Assembly: GCA_026225235.1 (NCBI GenBank)
Contig: JAMFSK010000197.1
Span: forward strand, 62,001-126,000
Source of the DNA: Burkholderiales bacterium
Lineage (GTDB): Bacteria > Pseudomonadota > Gammaproteobacteria > Burkholderiales > Burkholderiaceae
Direction of reading: 5' to 3'
DNA length: 64,000 nt
Shown: piece after piece, positions 18,790 through 26,710 of the stretch
How positions within the stretch are numbered: position 1 is the stretch's first letter
Layout of the letters: every line of letters starts with the position of its first letter
Notes under the pieces: generated by a model
What the model was told of the DNA's origin: nothing
What the model saw: the letters and a program-made list of their open reading frames with translations, nothing else
Databases searched by the model: none
Translations under genes and position numbers: made by a program

Positions 18790-18951
18790 ATGAGCATATT
18801 TGCGTATCGTCGTCACCTGCGGTTCCTGAGCCATCGACAACGGCTCGTCTGGTGGGATCAACGCAAGCGCCTGACGCCGCGCGTGCGCATCGGAGGCGCC
18901 TATGTGCCGCCGAATGTGTCGCGCGCGTTCACTTACGTCAAGGTCGCTTGA
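18790..18951 (+). CDS. Small basic protein, 53 residues, unknown function
   Basis: A short gene of 54 codons. The product is strongly basic and aromatic (FAYRRHLRFLSHRQRLVWW, then DQRKRLTPRVRIGGAYVPP), with no signal peptide. I do not recognise it. Support comes from context: a near-consensus sigma-54 promoter lies upstream at 18584 and a hairpin with a T-run follows 12 bases after the stop, so the unit 18.61-18.99 kb looks like a complete short transcript. The ribosome site (AAGCGAGG about 11 bases upstream) is weak. An alternative is a regulatory RNA with no translated product. Confidence 0.55.
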   Translation: MSIFAYRRHLRFLSHRQRLVWWDQRKRLTPRVRIGGAYVPPNVSRAFTYVKVA

Positions 18952-18962
18952 GCACGACGACA

Positions 18963-18994
18963 GGGCCCGCAGCGTCGCTGCGCGCCCGTTTTTT
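18963..18994 (+). terminator. Rho-independent terminator after the 53-residue gene
   Basis: GGGCCCGCAGCG pairs with CGCTGCGCGCCC with one mismatch, followed by six T residues at 18989-18994. Confidence 0.8.
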
Positions 18995-18996
18995 CT

Positions 18997-21228
18997 TCAG
19001 GTAGTGAGCACCTTGTCGAGCGTGATCGGCAGGCTGCGCACGCGCACGCCTGTCGCATGGAACACGGCGTTGCCAATCGCGGCCGCCACACCGGTGATAC
19101 CGATTTCACCGATACCGCGCACGCCCATCGGATCGACCACGAGGTCGGTATCGTCAACCACGGTGATGTCGATTTGGGTGACGTCGGCGTTGACCGGCAC
19201 GTGGTATTCCGCCAGGTTGTTGTTCACGATGCGCCCGTAGCGGCTGTCAAGCAGACCTTCTTCGGTCAGCGCCTGTCCGATTCCCCAGACCACGCCTCCC
19301 ATCAGCTGACTGTGCGCAGTTTTTGAATTGAGCAGTCGCCCCACGTCGTACGCGGCGACCACGCGCGAGACGCGAATGACGCCGAGCATTTCGTCGACGT
19401 GGACTTCGACGAATACCGCGCCGAACGAATGCTTCGAAAAATGCTTCGCGTCTTCGTCGGGCTTGACGTCGACGGTCGCCTCCAGCGCACGTCCTCCATT
19501 GCGCGCAATCACGGCCGCAGCAGGGTCGCGTTTGGAGGCGTCCGAGCGCAGCGTCACCCAGCCGTTCCTGACGGTCACGTCCGCTGGCGATGCATGGTAG
19601 ATCGGCGAACCCGAGTCGGCGATCGCGAGTTGCACGAGTTGGTCGCGCACCGAGCTTGCGGCTGCATGCACAGCCGGCGAGACACTTGCGGCGGACTGCG
19701 AGCCGCCCGAGACCGGCGCCTTTGGCAGAATCGAATCGCCCAGCGCAAAGCGCACGTTCTCAAGCGGAAAACCCAGCGCGTCGGCCGCCACTTGCGTCAT
19801 CACGGTGTACGTGCCGGTGCCAAGATCCTGAGTGCCCGCACCCACCATCGCGGTGCCATCCGGCAAGATCTTCGCGAAGGCCGACGACGGACTCCGGTTA
19901 GCCGGATACGTCGCTGTCGCCATGCCCCAGCCGACCAGCTGCTCGCCTTCGCGCATCGAACGCGGCGCGGCCGTACGGCGTGACCAGCCAAAGCGTTGCG
20001 CGGCGACCGAATAGCAATCGCGCAGCGCTTTGCTGCTAAACGGCATCCCTTCCGGATCACGCTCCGCGTAGTTGCGCAGTCGCAAAGCAACGGGGTCGGC
20101 GTTCAGGGCCACAGCGAGTTCGTCCATCGCGGTCTCAAGTCCGAACGAGCCGCTCGCTTCGCCGGGCGCACGCGTGAAAGTCGGTGTGCCGATATTGAGT
20201 CGCACGAGCCGGTGTGTCGTGCCGAGATTCGGCACGTCGTAAAGCATGCGCGTGACGACAGCCGACGATTCTGTCCAGTCCTCGAAAGTCGATGTCGTCG
20301 AGATCACATCGTGACGCATTGCGATGATCCGTCCATCGGCGCCGGCCGCGATGCGGATATGTTGCTCCGTCGCGGGGCGATGGCCGACCATGCCGAACAT
20401 CTGCGGCCGTTGAACGGCGAGCCGCACCGGGCGCCCTGCCATTTTCGCGGCCATCGCCGTTAGCACAACATGCGACCAGACCGACCCTTTCGAGCCGAAG
20501 CCGCCGCCGACAAACGGGCAGATCACATGAACCTTGGAGACATCGATGCCCAGACTCTTCGACACCGTGCTGGCGCATCCCGTGATGTACTGGGTAGCGT
20601 CGTAAAGCGTCAACGCATCGCCCTCCCATTCGGCCGTGGTCGCGTGCGGCTCCATCGGATTGTGAACTTCAAACGGCGTCGTGTAGACCGCATCGATCTG
20701 TGCGGCGCCCGTGCCAAGCAGCGTGTCGGGCGTGCCGCGCGTGGTGTCCACCGGATCGCGCGTGAGTTTTTCGGGCGTATGTAACTGGGCCTTGCCGGCT
20801 TGCATGTCGAGTTGTGGCGATTCGATCGCGTAGTTCACAAGAATGCGCTGTGCTGCATCGGCGGCATGTTCGGGCGTATCGGCAACGACCACGGCAATCG
20901 GCTGATTCTGATAGAAAATCCGGTCGTCCTGAAGCAGCGAAAGGCGCCGGCTCGCGGGCGGATTGACCGCGTTGCCGCCATCGGGCAAACGCGGTGCGTT
21001 GTCGTGCGTCATGACGACAAGAACGCCGGGCATCCCGCGTGCCACGCTCGTATCGATCGAGGTAATGCGCCCCTTCGCGATCCCGCTCATGAGCAAGGCG
21101 CCATGCGAGAGTCGTGGCAAAGGCCAATCACTCGAGTAATGAGCGGCGCCAGTGACTTTGAGAAGCCCATCGGTGCGATCGACAGGCTGCCCGACCAGCG
21201 GTTGGTCGAATTGGATATTGGCATTCAT
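18997..21228 (-). CDS. paoC: Aldehyde oxidoreductase molybdenum-binding subunit (PaoC-like)
   Basis: A 743-residue xanthine oxidase-family large subunit. It carries the molybdopterin cytosine dinucleotide-binding regions (GGGFGSKGSVWSH, APGEASGSFGLETAMDEL) and the catalytic glutamate in GVRGIGEIGITG (about residue 708). Length and the three-gene order small-FAD-large match periplasmic aldehyde oxidase PaoABC of E. coli, which oxidises aromatic and other aldehydes. Its start overlaps paoB by four bases. It has no signal peptide and would be exported bound to the Tat-directed small subunit. The specific substrate is an inference. Confidence 0.88.
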   Translation of the reverse strand: MNANIQFDQPLVGQPVDRTDGLLKVTGAAHYSSDWPLPRLSHGALLMSGIAKGRITSIDTSVARGMPGVLVVMTHDNAPRLPDGGNAVNPPASRRLSLLQDDRIFYQNQPIAVVVADTPEHAADAAQRILVNYAIESPQLDMQAGKAQLHTPEKLTRDPVDTTRGTPDTLLGTGAAQIDAVYTTPFEVHNPMEPHATTAEWEGDALTLYDATQYITGCASTVSKSLGIDVSKVHVICPFVGGGFGSKGSVWSHVVLTAMAAKMAGRPVRLAVQRPQMFGMVGHRPATEQHIRIAAGADGRIIAMRHDVISTTSTFEDWTESSAVVTRMLYDVPNLGTTHRLVRLNIGTPTFTRAPGEASGSFGLETAMDELAVALNADPVALRLRNYAERDPEGMPFSSKALRDCYSVAAQRFGWSRRTAAPRSMREGEQLVGWGMATATYPANRSPSSAFAKILPDGTAMVGAGTQDLGTGTYTVMTQVAADALGFPLENVRFALGDSILPKAPVSGGSQSAASVSPAVHAAASSVRDQLVQLAIADSGSPIYHASPADVTVRNGWVTLRSDASKRDPAAAVIARNGGRALEATVDVKPDEDAKHFSKHSFGAVFVEVHVDEMLGVIRVSRVVAAYDVGRLLNSKTAHSQLMGGVVWGIGQALTEEGLLDSRYGRIVNNNLAEYHVPVNADVTQIDITVVDDTDLVVDPMGVRGIGEIGITGVAAAIGNAVFHATGVRVRSLPITLDKVLTT

Positions 21229-22301
21229 GCGCTCGCTCCCTCGGCGGCCTGACGCACTGCGCGCACCACCCCGCGTTGCACCAGTTTGACTTTGAAGGCG
21301 TTGCCCGGATAAGGCTGCGCCGTGCGCACGATGCTGGCCGCCGCCTGTTCAAGCGCAAGCGGATCGAGCGGGTGACCGACGAGCATGCGCTCGGCCTCAA
21401 GCGCACGCCATGGCTTGTGCGCCACTCCCCCAAGCGCAATCCGTGCGTCGCGCACGGTGGTGCCGTTCATATCGAGCGCCACTGCGACCGAGACCAGCGC
21501 GAATGCGTAACTGGCGCGGTCACGGATCTTGAGGTAATGAGCGTGCGCGCTGAATGCCGAGACGGGGAGATCGATTGATGTGATCAGCTCACCAGGGTCG
21601 AGGTTGTTGTCGCGCTCGGGTGTCGTGCCCGGCAGGCGATGGAAATCGCTCATCGCAATCACGCGTTCGCCGCGTGGCCCTGTGACTCGGATCGTTGCAT
21701 CGAGCGCGGCCAGCGCGACGTTCATGTCGGAGGGGTTGACCGCGATGCATTGCGACACAGGGAGCGTACCCGACGCTTGCGTGCCAGCGAGCGGCGCTTG
21801 CGCCGTCGCCACCGGTGCATTGGCGTCGAGTCGCGCGTCCGCACCGAAGATCGCATGCATGCGCGTAAAGCCCTGCTGCGCAGCGCAGCCCGAGCCCGGT
21901 CGTCGCTTGTTACATTCGGCATAGACCGAATCGTAGAAATAGTGGCACCGTGTTCGCTGCATCAGGTTGCCCCCCACGGTGGCCATATTGCGCAGCTGCG
22001 CGGATGCACCGGACAGCAAGGCCTGCGACAACAACGGATAGCGGTCACGCACCAGCGGATGATTCGCGAGATCGCTGTTGCGCACAGTCGCACCGATGCG
22101 CAGGCCGCCGCCAGGCAACGTCGACACCTGGTCGAGACCGGCGATATGCGTGATGTCGATCAGGCGCACAGGACGCGCCACGCCGCCTTTCATGAGGTCC
22201 AGCAGATTGGTCCCGCCGCCGATCACGGCTGAGCCGGACTGAGCGTTGGCTCGCAAGGCAGACGAGAGGTCCGCCGCGCGTTGATAGTCGATGGCATCCA
22301 T
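21225..22301 (-). CDS. paoB: Aldehyde oxidoreductase FAD-binding subunit (PaoB-like)
   Basis: A 358-residue CO dehydrogenase flavoprotein-like subunit. The FAD motifs AVIGGGTNLLDLMKGG (residues about 25-40) and ATVGGNLMQRTRC are present. It includes a cysteine-rich insert (CHYFYDSVYAECNKRRPGSGC) like the one that holds an extra [4Fe-4S] cluster in PaoB, which distinguishes it from ordinary xanthine dehydrogenase FAD subunits. It overlaps paoC by four bases and follows paoA by 132 bases, in which I see no gene. Confidence 0.88.
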   Translation of the reverse strand: MDAIDYQRAADLSSALRANAQSGSAVIGGGTNLLDLMKGGVARPVRLIDITHIAGLDQVSTLPGGGLRIGATVRNSDLANHPLVRDRYPLLSQALLSGASAQLRNMATVGGNLMQRTRCHYFYDSVYAECNKRRPGSGCAAQQGFTRMHAIFGADARLDANAPVATAQAPLAGTQASGTLPVSQCIAVNPSDMNVALAALDATIRVTGPRGERVIAMSDFHRLPGTTPERDNNLDPGELITSIDLPVSAFSAHAHYLKIRDRASYAFALVSVAVALDMNGTTVRDARIALGGVAHKPWRALEAERMLVGHPLDPLALEQAAASIVRTAQPYPGNAFKVKLVQRGVVRAVRQAAEGASA

Positions 22302-22433
22302 ACCGTACTCCCTGAATAATCGGGTTTAGCCAGGTTTGCACCGGGTTTCGCAAAGGCTCGGGAGCAGGCTCGAAAGCAAAAGAGGTCGAGACGCATCGGG
22401 AGCAGGATTGATGGCGTCGTCGAAGACCGGGAC

Positions 22434-23309
22434 TCAGGTCTTCGACGGTGCGCGTTTGGCGAATCCGGGAACCACGGCTTGCTCGGTGGGATCGGTCGGC
22501 AGGCGCGCGGCGCGTGCCGTCGAGCGAATCGCACCGACGATATTCTGGTAGGCGCCACAGCGACAGATGTTGCCGCTCATGCGTTCGCGAATCTCGACGT
22601 CAGTCAGGCTGGCGGGTCGCGTGCGGGGGTCTGCCGAGACCGCGCTTGCATCACCGTTGCGAAACTCCGTCAGCGCGGCAGTCGCTGAGCACAGTTGCCC
22701 AGGCGTACAGAAGCCACACTGGAACGCGTCGTACTCGATAAAACTCCGTTGCATCGTGCTTGGAGCACTCTGGCTGCCGAGCCCTTCGACGGTGGTAATC
22801 GCGTCGCCCTCATGCATCACGGCAAGCGTCAGGCAGGAATTGATACGGCGGCCGTTCACGAGCACCGTGCACGCTCCGCATTGGCCGCGATCGCATCCTT
22901 TCTTTGAACCGATCAACCCGGCGTAGTCGCGTAGCGCGTCTAGCAAAGTGACGCGCGGCTCGAGTTGCAAATCGTAGCGACGGCCGTTGACCGTCAATTG
23001 CACCGGGCGGGCGCCCACGGCAGGCGGCGAGAAGACAGCGGGCGCGGGTACCGCCTCGGCCGTCACTGGCGCGGCCTGCTGAGCGCGAGCGGCTAGCGGA
23101 GCGCTTGTCAGCGCCGCGCCGGCCACGGCCGACTGGAGGAAGCGTCGCCGTCCCGCGTGGGCGCCTTGCTGAGACGAAGGCGTCGAGTCGAGCGGTGGGG
23201 ACGAAACGCCTGAGGAATCGGCGGGATGCGCATCGGCGCATGGTGAGGCGGTGGAGGATGCGGCGGTCGCTGCGGGCCGCCGATCTTTCAGGAGTGGACT
23301 ATCCGACAT
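22434..23309 (-). CDS. paoA: Aldehyde oxidoreductase iron-sulfur subunit, Tat-exported (PaoA-like)
   Basis: A 291-residue protein with an unusually long N-terminal region and a twin-arginine signal (GRRRFLQSAVAGAAL, about residues 53-67), then an Ala/Pro-rich linker. The plant-type [2Fe-2S] domain has KKGCDRGQCGACTVLVNG and the second cluster domain has CGFCTPGQLC and NICRCGAYQNIVGAI. Small subunits of PaoABC carry the Tat signal for the whole complex. The ATG follows the stop of the small membrane protein gene by two bases and has no clear ribosome site, so it is probably translationally coupled. Confidence 0.88.
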   Translation of the reverse strand: MSDSPLLKDRRPAATAASSTASPCADAHPADSSGVSSPPLDSTPSSQQGAHAGRRRFLQSAVAGAALTSAPLAARAQQAAPVTAEAVPAPAVFSPPAVGARPVQLTVNGRRYDLQLEPRVTLLDALRDYAGLIGSKKGCDRGQCGACTVLVNGRRINSCLTLAVMHEGDAITTVEGLGSQSAPSTMQRSFIEYDAFQCGFCTPGQLCSATAALTEFRNGDASAVSADPRTRPASLTDVEIRERMSGNICRCGAYQNIVGAIRSTARAARLPTDPTEQAVVPGFAKRAPSKT

Positions 23310-23311
23310 GG

Positions 23312-23692
23312 CTATAGCTGGATCCAGTGAGGCGGCATTTGCCGCGGGTGAACATCGGCTTGCGTCGCGGCCTGGACATCGCCACGTACGTCAGACGTTT
23401 CAAGCGCACCGGCACGATCTGCGCGCGTATCGAACGCAGTCGCCCGGTCGGCGCTTGCGTGAGTCGCGCTGCGTAGGCCGGCCGACTTCGGCGGCAGCAC
23501 CGCCTTGGGCAGGGCGGTATTGGCGACATCGGGCGTCGCCGCGTCCGGAGCATCGGCGCTCGACTCGACAGCGGAATCATCGGGTGCTGGGCCCACTACG
23601 GACTCGATCGGATACTGGACATGCAGGTACAAGGCGATCGCCACCAGTACAAAAAACAACAGCCACTGCCGAATGTGCGGTTTGGTCTTCAT
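23312..23692 (-). CDS. Small single-pass membrane protein upstream of paoA
   Basis: A 126-residue protein not recognised as a family. I start it at 23692 (MKTKPHIRQWLLFFVLVAIALYLHVQYP), giving one N-terminal transmembrane helix with a basic cytoplasmic start. The rest is a disordered, Ala/Asp/Thr-rich periplasmic tail (APDDSAVESSADAPDAATPD). Its stop lies two bases before the paoA ATG, so it is probably the first gene of the pao operon. It could anchor or assist the exported enzyme, but that is speculation from position only. Confidence 0.62.
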   Translation of the reverse strand: MKTKPHIRQWLLFFVLVAIALYLHVQYPIESVVGPAPDDSAVESSADAPDAATPDVANTALPKAVLPPKSAGLRSATHASADRATAFDTRADRAGALETSDVRGDVQAATQADVHPRQMPPHWIQL

Positions 23693-24225
23693 GACTGCCC
23701 TCTGTGTTTTGTTTTTTGTCTTGCGTGATGGATACGAATCCAGGCAAGCCCACTCACAGAGCAAGGTATGTGCCGATTGTTCGGGGGGCGGCAGACGGCG
23801 AAGGAGCTCATGTCCGCTTAAGTGGCAACGCGCAGGTTCGCCTGCCTTCACTCACCGATGCAGCCTTTGCCTGTCGGGCTTCTTGTTCGAAGTAACTGCT
23901 AACTACGAACGCCCCGCGCCGATGCATATCGACACGCGTGCTTCGGTGACAAGATCTTTCGCCTACGCGCAGCAAGCGCCCCGCAAGCTATTTGTCACAG
24001 CAAGGCCATCGGACCCCGTAACCCGATGGGAACTCTTACCAGCGCGCTGTAACTTCGCATGCGTGTGGTTGGCGCTAGGACCTACCGTACGGCGGAATCG
24101 GTTCTCTAACAGCGGGATCTTCTCGGCGAATCGCCAGAAGCTTACGTGTGGAGAGCGTCAGAAGGGGGGCAAACGTGTCGCGTCAACGAGCCTGAGAGAC
24201 ACACAGATACGCCGTTCGCATCATC

Positions 24226-24241
24226 AGGCACGGCCGATGCG
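24226..24241 (+). promoter_or_regulatory. Candidate sigma-54 promoter of the DUF2383 gene
   Basis: AGGCACG-GCCG-ATGCG has the GG (24227-24228) and GC (24239-24240) ten bases apart and a perfect GGCACG block; the -12 block is ATGC instead of TTGC. The start would be near 24252, about 118 bases before the ATG. Confidence 0.55.
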
Positions 24242-24269
24242 AGAGGAAGACTGCGCGGTGTCGTCGGGC

Positions 24270-24312
24270 CAGGCATCTCGAACGGAGCGGAGTGTTCCGT
24301 CGAAGATGCCTG
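24270..24312 (+). promoter_or_regulatory. Leader hairpin
   Basis: CAGGCATCT (24270-24278) pairs perfectly with AGATGCCTG (24304-24312), and ACGGA with TCCGT inside it, around a 9-base loop. There is no T-run after it, so a stability or translation-control element is more likely than a terminator. Confidence 0.5.
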
Positions 24313-24369
24313 CGGACTGACCGCTCGGGCCGCATCCGCGGTCCGATCCCGAGGGAAAGGAGAATAGCG

Positions 24370-24819
24370 ATGACAAATACCGTTTCCGTACTGAACGACC
24401 TGATCGAAACATCGAAAGATGGCGAACAAGGGTTTATGAAGGCCGCCGAGGATGCGACCGATCCGAAGCTCAAGACCCTGTTCACGAGTCGGGCCGAGGA
24501 ATGCGCACGCGCCGTACGCGAACTGCAGGCGCGCGTGGTTCAACTGGGCGGTAAGCCGGAAGATCGCGGCTCGGTGGGCGGCGCATTGCACCGCGGCTGG
24601 GTCGATGTGAAGACGGCGCTGTCGAGCCGTGACAATCACGCCGTGCTGGCCGAATGCGAACGCGGCGAAGACGTGGCGAAGAAGCGTTATCGCGAAGCCC
24701 TCGACAAGGAACTGCCGGCGGATATTCGCGCGCTGGTGGAACTTCAGTTCCAGGGTGTGTTGCAGAACCACGACCGGATCCGCGATTTGCGCGACCAGTA
24801 CGCGGCAATCAAGTCCTGA
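24370..24819 (+). CDS. DUF2383 / PA2169-family four-helix-bundle protein
   Basis: A 149-residue ferritin-like helical protein. It begins TVSVLNDLIETSKDGEQGFMKAAED and continues with FTSRAEECARAVRELQ, HRGWVDVKTALSS and YREALDKELPADIRALVE, the recurring helix pattern of the DUF2383 family. The AAAGGAGA ribosome site precedes the ATG. Members are stress-associated in other Proteobacteria, but no activity is established. Upstream there is a sigma-54 motif and a leader hairpin, and downstream an inverted repeat, so it appears to be its own transcript. Confidence 0.85.
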   Translation: MTNTVSVLNDLIETSKDGEQGFMKAAEDATDPKLKTLFTSRAEECARAVRELQARVVQLGGKPEDRGSVGGALHRGWVDVKTALSSRDNHAVLAECERGEDVAKKRYREALDKELPADIRALVELQFQGVLQNHDRIRDLRDQYAAIKS

Positions 24820-24843
24820 TGTAACGGCTGCCCGGAAAAGACA

Positions 24844-24872
24844 AAACCCCACGCTTCATCAACGTGGGGTTT
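24844..24872 (+). terminator. Hairpin terminator after the DUF2383 gene
   Basis: AAACCCCACG (24844-24853) pairs perfectly with CGTGGGGTTT (24863-24872). The T-run is short, and the reverse strand also reads as a terminator-like hairpin, so it may act in both directions. Confidence 0.65.
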
Positions 24873-24987
24873 GTCATCGAACCCGGCGGCGCGTAGCACC
24901 GCTTTTCTACGTCCCACGCAAACGCGCGACCGGTCTGCACCGGTTGAACGCTACGCAGGCCTCGGCGTTAGCTTCGCGCCGATCCGC

Positions 24988-25326
24988 TTAGTTCGAACGA
25001 ACGGTCAGCTTGTTCGACACCGACGTCACGCCAGCCACGCCTTGCGCAGCGGTACCAGCCAGATCAACTTGACCTTGCTCGGGCACCGAACCCGTCAACG
25101 TCACAGCACCGCCCACGGCCTTCGTGTAGATGCGGGTCGGCTCGAGGCCCTTGGTCTTGGCCAGCGCACGACGCACTTGCTTCGTCAGCGCGCGGTTAGC
25201 GGCCTTCGAAGACGTAGCAGCGGGTGCAGCCGGTGCAGCCGTGTCACTTGCTTGTGCGTATACGTTCAGCGCGAACACGACAGCGGCCACACCACCGATC
25301 GCCTTCAGGAAATTCACAGATTTCAT
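24988..25326 (-). CDS. BON-domain periplasmic protein (OsmY-like)
   Basis: A 112-residue exported protein. The N-terminus has a signal peptide (FLKAIGGVAAVVFALNVYAQA) and the rest forms one BON domain, with RALAKTKGLEPTRIYTKAVGG, VTLTGSVPEQGQ and AGVTSVSNKLTV. BON domains bind phospholipid or envelope surfaces; OsmY of E. coli, with two of them, is an osmotic-stress periplasmic protein. A strong AAGGAG ribosome site is present. Its position between other stress-type genes fits an envelope-stress role. Confidence 0.85.
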   Translation of the reverse strand: MKSVNFLKAIGGVAAVVFALNVYAQASDTAAPAAPAATSSKAANRALTKQVRRALAKTKGLEPTRIYTKAVGGAVTLTGSVPEQGQVDLAGTAAQGVAGVTSVSNKLTVRSN

Positions 25327-25421
25327 TCAATTTCTCCTTGTTTGCCATGAAAAAGCCAGTGCCCGCACAACCTCACTGAGGCGACCTACGCCGCCGCCCG
25401 AGAGAGGACGCGCCACACCGG

Positions 25422-26153
25422 TCAGATGCCGATCGAGAGTGTCGGCTCATCCTCGCCAGGCCGGTGCCTGACGCGAATGCGGTTGTCGATCTCGCGGACC
25501 CCGGAACAACTGTCCACGACATCTTCAATTGCATGTTGCATAAAACGATGTGGCACAAATCCATCCAGAATCACATGGGCCTGGACAACCGCAATCCGTA
25601 CATCCGAGAGGTCGAGCGAGGCGGAATGCTGCAGACGCTGCAGCACCGCCGTCAATAGCTCGGCATCAGTCAAGGATGAAGCGGGGGATGTCGGAGCAGC
25701 ATCGTCGACGTGCTCCGAAGAGGTTGGCCCAGCGCTCGCCGCCGCGCTCGTGAAAACCGGCGCTGACGCAGTGTTCACCGGCGTGCCGCTGATGTCCGCC
25801 GGGGCCTGCTGGTCCTCTTCCACCCCTTGCTGCGATGTGTGCTGGACTGTCTCCTGCGACTTTATGTTTTTTGGGTGCTGCATGCCATCGGGACTTACCG
25901 CCTGCCCGGCGGTGGCCTCATGTGATTCGCGATAACCCGGTTCGCGACGCCTTTCGAGGTCGCCGCGATTGTGGTGCGGCCCTTCGACGGGCGTCTCCCC
26001 GTAGCCACCGTCCTGCTCCTCTGTCTCGTTGCGCGCCGGATCAGGACGTTCGCCGGCGATCCCGCCAAGGGTGTCATCGCCCGCTTCACCGGACGTCTGA
26101 TCCTCTCTCTGGCCGGGATTATAAATTTTACGCTGGCTCTGCGAAGCGGTCAT
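25422..26153 (-). CDS. Large acidic protein with C-terminal BON-like domain
   Basis: A 243-residue protein. Residues 1-150 are polar and apparently disordered (GQREDQTSGEAGDD, ETEEQDGGYGETPVEG), with no signal peptide. The last 85 residues (LTDAELLTAVLQRLQHSASLD, VRIAVVQAHVILDGFVP, VDSCSGVREIDNRIRV) match the strand-helix pattern of a BON domain. It is upstream of and co-directional with the OsmY-like gene. I do not recognise the N-terminal part. The frame is supported by its domain and by steady third-position GC. Confidence 0.65.
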   Translation of the reverse strand: MTASQSQRKIYNPGQREDQTSGEAGDDTLGGIAGERPDPARNETEEQDGGYGETPVEGPHHNRGDLERRREPGYRESHEATAGQAVSPDGMQHPKNIKSQETVQHTSQQGVEEDQQAPADISGTPVNTASAPVFTSAAASAGPTSSEHVDDAAPTSPASSLTDAELLTAVLQRLQHSASLDLSDVRIAVVQAHVILDGFVPHRFMQHAIEDVVDSCSGVREIDNRIRVRHRPGEDEPTLSIGI

Positions 26154-26710
26154 TGCACACTCCTGTAGTTTGCGTGGCCGCGTAACAACGCTCTCATATC
26201 GGTGTATCGACCGACCCGCCGGTATTAAGCATGTTCATCGGTACATATCGCTATTCGAACCCCAGCCTGATTTAAAGCGCAGTCTCCCGTTTATCGGCTA
26301 AACGCCTTGATCCATAAGCTTGCCAGCCGATCCAGCTGAGTCACGACGAGGCTCGGTCGTAAATCACCCGAGAGTTTGGGATTCGATTTTCGACCCCACC
26401 TTCGCGATCAATCGGCAAGTTAGGGAAATCACGAGTCCGACATTGTTCTGACGCGTTTCACTCAAGAATAGCCCGATATTCCCAGGGACGACAAAAAATC
26501 GCGACACCCATCCGGGGGATTATCTCCGCGCCGGTTTGGACCCGGCGCATGCGTCAGTTCGCGGGCGAGCTTGTAAAAACTGCTCACGGCACGGCGCGCG
26601 AATCGTCGGGCGAGTCGCGCCAAGCGACTGAATCGTCAGGTGTTTCGTCAACCTGGCACAAGGGTTGCTCAGGATGAGGTCCTGACGTTTCTCTTGCTGG
26701 AGTCGACCCG
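26154..26710. other. Divergent intergenic region before rpoN
   Basis: About 560 bases, more AT-rich than the surrounding genes, with no convincing open frame. It must hold the rpoN promoter. I found no -24/-12 motif with acceptable blocks and no clear hairpin. Confidence 0.5.

Larger units (their letters stand above)
23693..24369. other. Long intergenic region with a sigma-54 motif and a leader hairpin
   Basis: About 680 bases between divergent genes. The part from 23.7 to 24.2 kb has only short frames without similarity. The part nearest the DUF2383 gene has a -24/-12 motif (24226-24241) and a long hairpin (24270-24312). Confidence 0.5.

Noticed and set aside
25343..25358. Sigma-54-like motif upstream of the OsmY-like gene on the minus strand
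   Set aside because: The predicted start would fall inside the ribosome site, leaving a leader of about six bases, and both blocks are degenerate.
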